Assembly: GCA_028285525.1 (NCBI GenBank)
Contig: JANQOZ010000107.1
Location: forward strand, 33,663-97,662
Origin: Lysobacterales bacterium
Lineage (GTDB): Bacteria; Pseudomonadota; Gammaproteobacteria; Xanthomonadales; SZUA-38
Direction: 5' to 3'
DNA: 64,000 bases
The position numbers and the translations under genes were made by a program. Shown piece after piece: positions 25,690-33,085 of this stretch; the first letter of the stretch is position 1, and every line of letters starts with the position of its first letter. The notes beneath the pieces are model-generated. The model saw nothing but the letters and a program-made list of their open reading frames with translations, was not told the DNA's origin and did no database searches.

Positions 25690-27852
25690 TCAATTGCCTG
25701 CCAGGATTTCGGGGATGGCAACCTGAACCGCGGTGCCGTTGCTGCCGACCATGCTGGCGGCCTGGGTTTGCATCTCTAGCGTTGCCTCGGGTGACGGGTC
25801 GGTGCTGAGTATGGAACCGTGTCCGCCCACCAGGAACCGGGTCACGCCGCGGATGCCGTCCGGATTCTGCGTGGTCTGGCTGATCGGATCGAGACCCATG
25901 ACCGCAATCAGGGGCTCCGTGCCGGACAGGGGAAACCCCGGCACCGCGTTGGGTATCACCTGATCGGGTGGACTGAACGCGCTGCCGACAACTTCCTGAA
26001 TCAGCACCGGCTGCACGGCCGCGGCAAGCGCTCCCCAGTTGATCGGATCCGCCGAGTCGATCACGGTCTGCGCCGCCAGCACAAACGTCTCAAAATCGGC
26101 CGTACCCGGCTCAAGACCGCTCTGCGCCAGGCCGCCGAGGATAACCGGCCCGAAGGTCGGCGACCCGAGCAGCAGTCCAACGATCCCGCCGCCCGGCACC
26201 GCCAGCACGCCGGTCTGCACCGCGCTGTCGAAGCGGGCGCCTTCCACGGCAAGGAACGGAATGCCGTTGATCGCCCCAAGCGACTGTCCGACGAACCGAA
26301 CCTGGGAGTCGTCGAGGTCCGCCTGGCCGTCACCGTCGAGGTCCATGGTGCCGAGGCTCACCGCCAGGACGCTGAGGTCAGCCTGCGCCTGACGGTTGTT
26401 GTCGCGCGCGGTCAGCAGGCTCGTCAGATTGATAAAGTACGAACCCGACGCGTCGATCAGCCCGTCCGGACCCTGTGCGCCTGTTGCGTTATCAGCAAAG
26501 TCGACGTCGAACGTGCGCTCGCTGGCGAGTGGCCCAAAGGGCGTGTTCTCCACGTAGAGCGCGTCCAGCGGACCGCCGTTGGGCACTACCCCGTGCAGCG
26601 GCTGATCGATCGAAATCACCGCAAAGCCCGCGGCGGCCATGGACTCGGCAACAGCCAGCGCATCGGTTCGGTTACGGGTAATGCCGTGCTGATAAATCAC
26701 CACCGGCCAGCCTGCCGGCGGGCGGGACATGCCGCTGGCGGCGTTGGGCAGGGTCGCCAGCACCGGGATTGTCTGGGTGGACTTCACCACCGGGATCGGA
26801 TTCAGAAAGGTCACGTTGGTGGAGGTTGGATCCAAACCCAGCGTATCGAAGGGCGGCACATAGTTGCCGGGCTCGGCGTCCCAGCTACCGCCCAGAATGG
26901 CGGTGGGGTTAGTGGCGGTCGGCGCGTTCAGGTAGTACGGAACCGACATCACGCCGATGTAGATGTCCGCGATGCCGTTCAGCCCGAGTGCGGCGGTGGT
27001 CAGCCCGCTGAAGGCGAACTGCGACGGCTGCGGGTTAATCGTGCCGCGCACCGCGTTGAGCACCGGCGTGATCGACTGCGTGGTGGCCACCCAGCTCACC
27101 ACAACGTCTTCGGACGGGATACCGACGCTGGCCAGCGCCGCTTCCTGTGCGTTGGTCAGCTGGCGCAGCGGCTCCAGCGCCTGGGCGGTGGCGTCGGGCA
27201 GCAACGGATCCGTGCTGGCACCGGTCTCGTCCACCAGCGGATCGGTTCGCTGGGCAATGAAATACTGCTGGTCCGGGGTCGCGTTGTTGCCGACGAGGTC
27301 GGTCACGCCTCGCGTAATGACCGCCAGGTAGCTGGTGATCTCCTTTAGCGGCCGAAGCGGAACGATCAGCACCGACTGCTCCAGCGGATTGGTGGTCGAC
27401 ACCGTGGTGACATAGTCCACCCCGGGGGTGAGCTCCTCGACTACTGCTACCACCGGCCCAGCCGGTTGCGCGAGGGCTACTTCGAACAGCCTGACCGTTT
27501 GACCGGGCAGCACCGTGCTCGGATCGATCGAGCTGGAAAAACTCGCCTGCCAAGGGGTTGTTGTGCCCCAGCCGTCCAACGCGTTGATCGCCAGCAGCGG
27601 CCCGGCAGCGGGATCGGTGGGATCATCGATAGGCAGGTTCAGCGTCAGATCGCCGGTCCCCGAGAACAGCAGGTTGTTTGGCAGGGGCACGATGCCGTCT
27701 GCTGCTGAGAAGATCGCGGTCAACACACCGGTAGTCGGCTGTCCGTTGTCGTTAGTTACGGTAGGGGCGTCGACGGCGCGGGGCGCATTACTACCGCCGC
27801 CACAGCCGACCAAAACCACCAGCATCGCGAGAGAAATCCCTGAAATGCGCAT
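25690..27852 (-). CDS. VolA/Pla-1-type surface lipase lipoprotein
   Basis: A 720-residue predicted lipoprotein lipase or lysophospholipase. The signal peptide ends in lipobox L-V-G-C with Cys17. The N-terminal part (about 40-270) resembles the bacterial virulence-factor lipase N domain (SAADGIVPLPNNLLF; DGWGTTTPW). The alpha/beta hydrolase part has the nucleophile elbow GQSLG at 522-526 (Ser524) and a late GGHGS that could hold the catalytic His. A calcium-type loop DLDGDGQADLDD lies at 504-515 just before the nucleophile. First gene of the five-gene envelope operon; it may release lipids that the downstream proteins carry. Confidence 0.88.
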   Translation of the reverse strand: MRISGISLAMLVVLVGCGGGSNAPRAVDAPTVTNDNGQPTTGVLTAIFSAADGIVPLPNNLLFSGTGDLTLNLPIDDPTDPAAGPLLAINALDGWGTTTPWQASFSSSIDPSTVLPGQTVRLFEVALAQPAGPVVAVVEELTPGVDYVTTVSTTNPLEQSVLIVPLRPLKEITSYLAVITRGVTDLVGNNATPDQQYFIAQRTDPLVDETGASTDPLLPDATAQALEPLRQLTNAQEAALASVGIPSEDVVVSWVATTQSITPVLNAVRGTINPQPSQFAFSGLTTAALGLNGIADIYIGVMSVPYYLNAPTATNPTAILGGSWDAEPGNYVPPFDTLGLDPTSTNVTFLNPIPVVKSTQTIPVLATLPNAASGMSRPPAGWPVVIYQHGITRNRTDALAVAESMAAAGFAVISIDQPLHGVVPNGGPLDALYVENTPFGPLASERTFDVDFADNATGAQGPDGLIDASGSYFINLTSLLTARDNNRQAQADLSVLAVSLGTMDLDGDGQADLDDSQVRFVGQSLGAINGIPFLAVEGARFDSAVQTGVLAVPGGGIVGLLLGSPTFGPVILGGLAQSGLEPGTADFETFVLAAQTVIDSADPINWGALAAAVQPVLIQEVVGSAFSPPDQVIPNAVPGFPLSGTEPLIAVMGLDPISQTTQNPDGIRGVTRFLVGGHGSILSTDPSPEATLEMQTQAASMVGSNGTAVQVAIPEILAGN

Positions 27853-27888
27853 CGCGGTCAGTCCTTTTACGGGGAGGGTCAGGCGCCC

Positions 27889-27918
27889 ATCATAAGAAGT
27901 GTGACAGGTTTATTGCAA
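27889..27918 (-). promoter_or_regulatory. Putative sigma-70 promoter of the lipase/DUF1302/DUF1329/YCF48/MMPL operon
   Basis: On the minus strand TTGCAA (27913-27918) and TATGAT (27889-27894) are separated by 18 bases, giving a leader of about 30 bases. AAAGGA precedes the lipase ATG. It is the only good promoter seen for the five genes, whose spacing downstream is 12 bases or less. Confidence 0.55.
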
Positions 27919-27952
27919 GCTGGACCGGAGTAGTCCTGAATCGGCGCAGGCG

Positions 27953-27974
27953 CGCGGTTTTCCGCGGTTTTTTT
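27953..27974 (+). terminator. Plus-strand intrinsic terminator upstream of the lipase operon
   Basis: CGCGG-TTTT-CCGCG followed by G and seven T residues forms an intrinsic terminator that works on plus-strand transcripts. Both neighbouring genes run on the minus strand, so it would stop antisense transcription coming from the lipase operon side. Confidence 0.5.
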
Positions 27975-27981
27975 GGCGAGC

Positions 27982-28413
27982 TCAGAAATACAGACCGTAG
28001 GCCAGGATCGCGTGGCAGACGAGCGCCGGGACGGTGAGCTGGGTGCGCAAAATCGGATACCAGCGCGGGGCTCCGGTCGGCGCCGCGACCAGCCCGAACA
28101 GCCACGCCGCCAGATAGCTCACGCCAAGCAGCAGCACACCCCAGCGCGGCTCCAGCACCAGCGCAATGAAGGCCAGCACGACGGGCACCATCGCCAGCAC
28201 CAGCTCACGCGTCTTCAGGTGATCCAGCACCATGCCCGCGCCCCAGCGGATCCCGCCGAGAAAGGCCAGCACAAGCCCGGAATAGATCATGAACCCGAGG
28301 AGCGCAAAGCCGGGAAAGATGGGGCCGCCGGCGACAAAGCTGACGGAGAAAACGAGCAGCGGCAGCGCACCGATGTAGCCGATCCAGCGAGCGTTCTCAG
28401 GAATCTCAGGCAC
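27982..28413 (-). CDS. DUF3429 family membrane protein
   Basis: A 143-residue integral membrane protein with five hydrophobic segments, of the DUF3429 type (WIGYIGALPLLVF at the start; FLGGIRWGAGM in the middle; RTQLTVPAL near the end). Function unknown. It stands between the SYLF lipoprotein and the lipase operon on the same strand, with a 129-base gap that includes the lipase promoter. Confidence 0.8.
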   Translation of the reverse strand: MPEIPENARWIGYIGALPLLVFSVSFVAGGPIFPGFALLGFMIYSGLVLAFLGGIRWGAGMVLDHLKTRELVLAMVPVVLAFIALVLEPRWGVLLLGVSYLAAWLFGLVAAPTGAPRWYPILRTQLTVPALVCHAILAYGLYF

Positions 28414-28490
28414 CGGCGCGGTGTCTCCCGTAAGTCATGCCGGCGACCGACAGAACACCGGCCACTCAGGCGCGTTGCTTCTGGCCACCC

Positions 28491-29042
28491 TCAGCGGATC
28501 GGCTCGAAGCGGAATTTCTGACCGCCGATCGACGCCTGATACATCAGGCCACCCTTGGCCTGGGTGTAAACGGCAACCCCGTTGCGGAAGTTTGCGTTGG
28601 CCGAAACACCTTCGCGCAGCGCAACGGCTGACGCCTGGCCCGAGAAGCTGAATTCGCCGGACTTGAACCAGTCCATCGCGTCCTGCGAGTTGAAAAAAAT
28701 CACCTCGCTGTAGGCCTGACCGCCCAGCTGAATACCGACGCTCGCCTGGGTCATATCGCAATAGCCGATAAAGTTGCCGCGCTCGTAGACTTGCCCGCGG
28801 CCGTAGGCACCGCCGACGCCGGCCGCGCCCGCCCCGATGGTTGGAAAGACCGCGTAGCCGATCGCGGTATCGAACAGACGCTCGATGCCCGGGTCGGTTT
28901 CCTGGAAGCGATAGATCGTCTCCTGGGTCATATCGTCGAGCTGGTTGGCGCGGTAGCCTGCCCGCGGTGACACGGCACAGCCGGCCAGGGTAAGGGCCAG
29001 CAGCGCTACCAGCGCGGTTTGGAGGTGCAGTGTGTGTCTCAT
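28491..29042 (-). CDS. SYLF/YSC84-domain lipoprotein
   Basis: A 183-residue predicted lipoprotein. ATG 29042 opens a signal peptide ending in lipobox L-A-G-C. The mature domain is of the SYLF (YSC84) lipid-binding type: AIGYAVFPTIGAGAAGVGGAYGRGQVYERG, VGIQLGGQAYSEVIFF and GGLMYQASIGGQKFRF. Eukaryotic SYLF domains bind phosphoinositides; the bacterial ligand is unknown. Thirteen bases downstream of lpdA, so it could be read from the PDH operon. Confidence 0.88.
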   Translation of the reverse strand: MRHTLHLQTALVALLALTLAGCAVSPRAGYRANQLDDMTQETIYRFQETDPGIERLFDTAIGYAVFPTIGAGAAGVGGAYGRGQVYERGNFIGYCDMTQASVGIQLGGQAYSEVIFFNSQDAMDWFKSGEFSFSGQASAVALREGVSANANFRNGVAVYTQAKGGLMYQASIGGQKFRFEPIR

Positions 29043-29055
29043 GTTTGTGTGTACC

Positions 29056-30861
29056 TTAGTGAGCCGCTTTCTTGGGCATGTACAGGTCGGTAATGGTGCC
29101 TTCAAACGCCTCGGCAGAAAAGGCCACGGTTTCCGATAACGTCGGGTGCGGGTGGATCGTCAAACCGACGTCTGCGGCGTCACACCCCATCTCGATAGCG
29201 AGCCCGACCTCGGCGATGAGGTCACCGGCATGAGGCCCGACGATACCACCACCCACCACCCGCTCGGTCTGCGGATCGAACAGCAGCTTGGTCATACCCT
29301 CGCTGCGGGCCAGCCCCAGCGCACGGCCGCTGGCAGCCCAGGGAAACACCCCCTTCTCCACCGCGATACCCTGCTCTTTGGCCTCGAGCTCCGTCAGACC
29401 CACCCAGGCGACCTCCGGATCCGTGTAGGCCACGGAGGGAATAACGCGCGCCTCAAACGCGCTTTTCATGCCGGCGCACACCTCCGCCGCTACCTTGCCT
29501 TCGTGGGTGGCTTTGTGGGCGAGCATCGGCTGACCCACGATGTCGCCGATGGCGAAGATATGCGGGACGTTGGTTCGCAGCTGCTTATCCACGCTGATAA
29601 AGCCGCGGTCGGATACCTCGACACCCGCCAGCTCGGCACCGATCTTGCCGCCGTTGGGGCTGCGCCCCACGGCGACGAGGATCCGATCGAAGGTATCCTC
29701 GGCCGGCGCCTGCTCACCCTCGAAGCTCGCCTTGAGACCGGCCTCTTCCGCAACTACCGCGGTCACCCGGGTTTTGAGAAAGATGTTTTCATAGCGGCCT
29801 TTCACAAAGCGATGAAAAGGCTTCACCAGATCGAGGTCGGCGCCCGGCATGAGCTGGTCCATCAGCTCACAGATGGTTACCCGGGTGCCCAGCGCCGCGT
29901 AGACGCTGGCCATCTCCATACCGATGATGCCGCCGCCGATAATCAGCATGCGCTGCGGAATATCGCTGAGATCCAGTGCGTCGGTCGAATCCATCAGCCT
30001 CGGATCATCCCACGGCATCCCCGGCAGCTTGATCGCCTGCGATCCCGCCGCAATGATCGCCTTCTCGAAACCGACGCGGGTGACCTTGTCACCGTCGGTG
30101 ACCTCGACGGTATGGGGAGAGCTGAAGCGCCCGTGGCCCTTGATTACCGTCACCTTGCGCTTTCTGGCGAGCCCCTTGAGGCCACCGGTGAGCTGTCCGA
30201 CCACCGAGTCCTTAAACCCACGCAGCTTGTCCAGATCGATGGTGGGCTCGCCAAAGCTCACGCCGTGATCAGCCATCGCGGCCGCTTCATCAATCACCGC
30301 CGCGGTATGCAGCAGGGCCTTCGAGGGGATACAGCCGACGTTCAGGCAGACGCCGCCGAGCGCCGGGTAGCGTTCGATGAGCACGGTTTCCAGCCCCAGG
30401 TCGGCCGCCCGAAAAGCCGCGGTGTAGCCGCCGGGTCCTGACCCAAGCACAACCACCTGCGCCCGGACATCAGCGTCTTCGGCTGGCGCACGGCTTGAGT
30501 CCTCGCTCGGCGCCCGCCCGACAGGCTTAGCGGAGCGGGGAGCGGGAGCCGGCGCGGGCGGTGGCTCGCTGGCCGGCGGTGCCGCAGCCGCAGAGGCCGT
30601 TTCCGACGCGTCGGCGGAAGCGCTGGCGATCAGCTCGATAATCGGCGTGCCTTCCGAAACTGCGTCGCCGACATTGACCAGCACCTCAACCACGGTCCCC
30701 GCCTGCGGCGCCGGTATTTCCATCGTGGCTTTGTCGCTTTCCAGCGAGATCAGCGACTGCTCCTGCTCGACCTCATCACCCGCGGCCACCAGGACCTCTA
30801 CCACCGGTACGTCGGCGAAGTCGCCGATATCCGGAATCTTGACCGTGACGGCTTTGCTCAT
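29056..30861 (-). CDS. lpdA: Dihydrolipoyl dehydrogenase with N-terminal lipoyl domain
   Basis: E3 of the pyruvate dehydrogenase complex, 601 residues. An N-terminal lipoyl domain (about 1-80) has the lipoyl-lysine motif ESDKATMEIP, joined by an Ala/Pro-rich linker (about 83-130) to the flavoprotein: FAD motif VLGSGPGGYTAAFRAADLG, redox disulfide GGVCLNVGCIPSK, NAD motif IIGGGIIGMEMASVYAALG, and C-terminal HPHPTLSE with the catalytic His. ATG 30861 follows GAGGGAAGG. A lipoyl domain on E3 is known in Neisseria and some gammaproteobacteria. It follows the aspartic protease gene by 22 bases. Confidence 0.96.
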   Translation of the reverse strand: MSKAVTVKIPDIGDFADVPVVEVLVAAGDEVEQEQSLISLESDKATMEIPAPQAGTVVEVLVNVGDAVSEGTPIIELIASASADASETASAAAAPPASEPPPAPAPAPRSAKPVGRAPSEDSSRAPAEDADVRAQVVVLGSGPGGYTAAFRAADLGLETVLIERYPALGGVCLNVGCIPSKALLHTAAVIDEAAAMADHGVSFGEPTIDLDKLRGFKDSVVGQLTGGLKGLARKRKVTVIKGHGRFSSPHTVEVTDGDKVTRVGFEKAIIAAGSQAIKLPGMPWDDPRLMDSTDALDLSDIPQRMLIIGGGIIGMEMASVYAALGTRVTICELMDQLMPGADLDLVKPFHRFVKGRYENIFLKTRVTAVVAEEAGLKASFEGEQAPAEDTFDRILVAVGRSPNGGKIGAELAGVEVSDRGFISVDKQLRTNVPHIFAIGDIVGQPMLAHKATHEGKVAAEVCAGMKSAFEARVIPSVAYTDPEVAWVGLTELEAKEQGIAVEKGVFPWAASGRALGLARSEGMTKLLFDPQTERVVGGGIVGPHAGDLIAEVGLAIEMGCDAADVGLTIHPHPTLSETVAFSAEAFEGTITDLYMPKKAAH

Positions 30862-30883
30862 TGGCCTTCCCTCAGTGCATTTG

Positions 30884-31396
30884 TCATTGATACTGCCGCA
30901 GCACGAGCTGGCCGCGGCTCTGCACAAGCTCGAGCTCGCGCAGAAAGTTCATCCCCAGCAGCACATCGGGTGACCGCATGTTGGGCACCACCGCGGCCGA
31001 CACGTCCCGCAGCTCGATGGGACCCAGCCGGATCGAGGTGATCTGGGTTTGATAAGCGGTCGCCGAGCCGTTTGCCGTGGACACGGTGAAGGGCGCTCCG
31101 CGGGGCAGGCCCAGCCTTCGGGCCAGGCTGTCGGAGACCGCGACCTGGGTCGCCCCGGTGTCGACCAGAACCTCCGCTTCGCTCCCGTTGATCAGCGCCG
31201 CCGCGACGTAGCTGTCCTGGCGGTTGGCCTGGAGCGTCACCTCCGCGTAGCCGTCGCCGGTGCTGCTGAGCGGGCGCTGGTTGGGATTGCGCTGCCCGGC
31301 GATCAGCTGATCGAAGAGCAGCGTCAGCAGCCCCAGGGCACCCAGCGCCGCCACCAGGATCATGCCCCGGCCCAGCCGACGTTGTTGTCCGCTCAC
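30884..31396 (-). CDS. Retroviral-type (clan AA) aspartic protease, membrane anchored
   Basis: A 170-residue protein with one N-terminal membrane segment (about 12-28) and a periplasm-facing retropepsin-like domain. The catalytic motif is VLVDTGATQVAVS and the downstream strand is VLLGMNFLREL, as in the TIGR02281 group. Such single-lobe proteases work as dimers. The gene overlaps the aceF stop (ATGA, 4 bases) and precedes lpdA, so it is embedded in the PDH operon. Substrate unknown; a metabolic link to PDH cannot be claimed from position alone. Confidence 0.88.
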   Translation of the reverse strand: MSGQQRRLGRGMILVAALGALGLLTLLFDQLIAGQRNPNQRPLSSTGDGYAEVTLQANRQDSYVAAALINGSEAEVLVDTGATQVAVSDSLARRLGLPRGAPFTVSTANGSATAYQTQITSIRLGPIELRDVSAAVVPNMRSPDVLLGMNFLRELELVQSRGQLVLRQYQ

Positions 31397-33075
31397 AGAA
31401 GCAGGCGACGAATGTCGGTCAACATATCCGCGAGATAGCGGGTGAAACGCGCGGCGGTTGCGCCGTCGATCACCCGGTGGTCATAAGACAGGCTCAGCGG
31501 CAGCATCAGCCTCGGGACAAACTGACTGCCGTCCCAGACCGGCTGCTGACGGGATCTCGACACCCCAAGGATCGCGACCTCGGGGGCGTTGATGATCGGG
31601 GTGAAGGACGTGCCGCCGATTCCGCCGAGCGAAGATATCGAAAAGCACCCGCCCTGCAGATCTTTTGGCGAAAGCTTTTTCTCTCGCGCCCGGACGCTCG
31701 CCTCGACCACCTCACCGGCGAGCTGAAACAGCGATTTCTGATCGCAGTCCCGGATCACCGGCACAACAAGTCCATCGGGCGTATCCACGGCCACGCCGAC
31801 GTGGAAGTACTCCTTCATGATCAGCGTCTCGCCGCTTTCATCCAGCGAGGCATTGAACTGCGGAAACTCCTTGAGCGCCGCCACCACCGCCTTGATCAGG
31901 AAAGCGAGCGGCGTCAGCTTGACCCCGGCAGCCTTGGCCGCATCACCCTGGCCCTTGCGAAACCCTTCCATGTCGGTCACGTCCGCCTCGTCGTGCTGCG
32001 TGACGTGGGGAATCATCGCCCAGTTGCGGGCCAGGTTGGCGCCGGAAATCTTCTGGATGCGCGACAGCGGCTGCGACGTCACCGGGCCGAACTGGGTGAA
32101 ATCCACCTTGGGCCAGGGCAGCAGGTTGAGGCCTGCACCGCCGGTGGCCACGGGCGTGCCGCTGCCCTTGCGCTGCATGACCGCCTTGACGAACTGGCGG
32201 ACATCCTCTGCGGTGATCCGACCCTTGCGCCCGGTGCCGCTGACCTCGGTCAGATCGACGCCGAGCTCCCGGGCTTCGCGGCGCACCGACGGGCTAGCGT
32301 GCGGTACTTCGCCCGGTTTGCGGGCGCTGGCATCAAACGCGACCGGTGGTTCTCGACGTCCGCCGGCCTCAGAGTCGGATTCAGGACCGGCAGCCGGCTT
32401 GTTCGGGGCGCTGGCGTCACTCCGGGACTCGGGTTGATGCGCCGCTGGCGGTGCGGCGGGGGGCGCTGCCGGTGCAGCGGCCCCGGCCGGCGCCAGAGTG
32501 ACGACCGGCGCACCCTGACCGACCTGCTCGCCCACCGCAACGTGCACCTCAAGGACGGTCCCGGCTTCGCTGCTCGGAACCTCCATCGTCGCCTTGTCGC
32601 TTTCCAGGCTGATCAGCGACTGCTCGAGTGCGACCTCGTCACCCACCGCCACCAGCACTTCGACCACGTCCACGGCATCGAAGTCACCGATGTCCGGCAC
32701 CACAACCTGCACCGGCTCACCCTCGGCCACAGGAGCAGGCTGCGCCGGCGCTTCGACGGTTGCGCTCGGGGCTTCCTCGGCGGGGGGTGTCTCCGCCCCG
32801 GAATCAGGCTCCGGCGACGCCGCGGGCGCCGCGTCACCCGCGCTCAGCGCCAGGATTGCGTCGCCCTCGGAAATCCGATCACCCACCGCGACCATCAGCT
32901 CAGCGACCACGCCGTCCGACGGACTGGGTATCTCCATGGTGGCCTTGTCGCTCTCCAGCGAGATCAGCGACTGCTCGGCGCTGACGGCGTCACCCTGGGC
33001 GACCAGAACCTCGACCACCTCAACGTTTTCAAAGTCACCGATGTCCGGCACTTTCACGATGTTCTGCTCAGTCAT
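31393..33075 (-). CDS. aceF: Dihydrolipoyllysine-residue acetyltransferase (E2 of PDH)
   Basis: Core of the pyruvate dehydrogenase complex; transfers acetyl groups from lipoamide to CoA. 560 residues: two lipoyl domains (about 1-78 and 118-195), each with ESDKATME, Ala/Pro-rich linkers, a peripheral subunit-binding domain (about 258-297; ASPSVRREARELGVDLTEVSGTG) and the catalytic domain (about 320-560) ending with the active-site SYDHRVIDGA. Ten bases after aceE. Confidence 0.97.
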   Translation of the reverse strand: MTEQNIVKVPDIGDFENVEVVEVLVAQGDAVSAEQSLISLESDKATMEIPSPSDGVVAELMVAVGDRISEGDAILALSAGDAAPAASPEPDSGAETPPAEEAPSATVEAPAQPAPVAEGEPVQVVVPDIGDFDAVDVVEVLVAVGDEVALEQSLISLESDKATMEVPSSEAGTVLEVHVAVGEQVGQGAPVVTLAPAGAAAPAAPPAAPPAAHQPESRSDASAPNKPAAGPESDSEAGGRREPPVAFDASARKPGEVPHASPSVRREARELGVDLTEVSGTGRKGRITAEDVRQFVKAVMQRKGSGTPVATGGAGLNLLPWPKVDFTQFGPVTSQPLSRIQKISGANLARNWAMIPHVTQHDEADVTDMEGFRKGQGDAAKAAGVKLTPLAFLIKAVVAALKEFPQFNASLDESGETLIMKEYFHVGVAVDTPDGLVVPVIRDCDQKSLFQLAGEVVEASVRAREKKLSPKDLQGGCFSISSLGGIGGTSFTPIINAPEVAILGVSRSRQQPVWDGSQFVPRLMLPLSLSYDHRVIDGATAARFTRYLADMLTDIRRLLL

Positions 33076-33085
33076 GGTCAGTGCC

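Noticed and set aside
25819..27348. 509-codon plus-strand frame opposite the lipase
   Set aside because: Arg/His/Gly-rich translation without motifs; the lipase on the minus strand is well supported.
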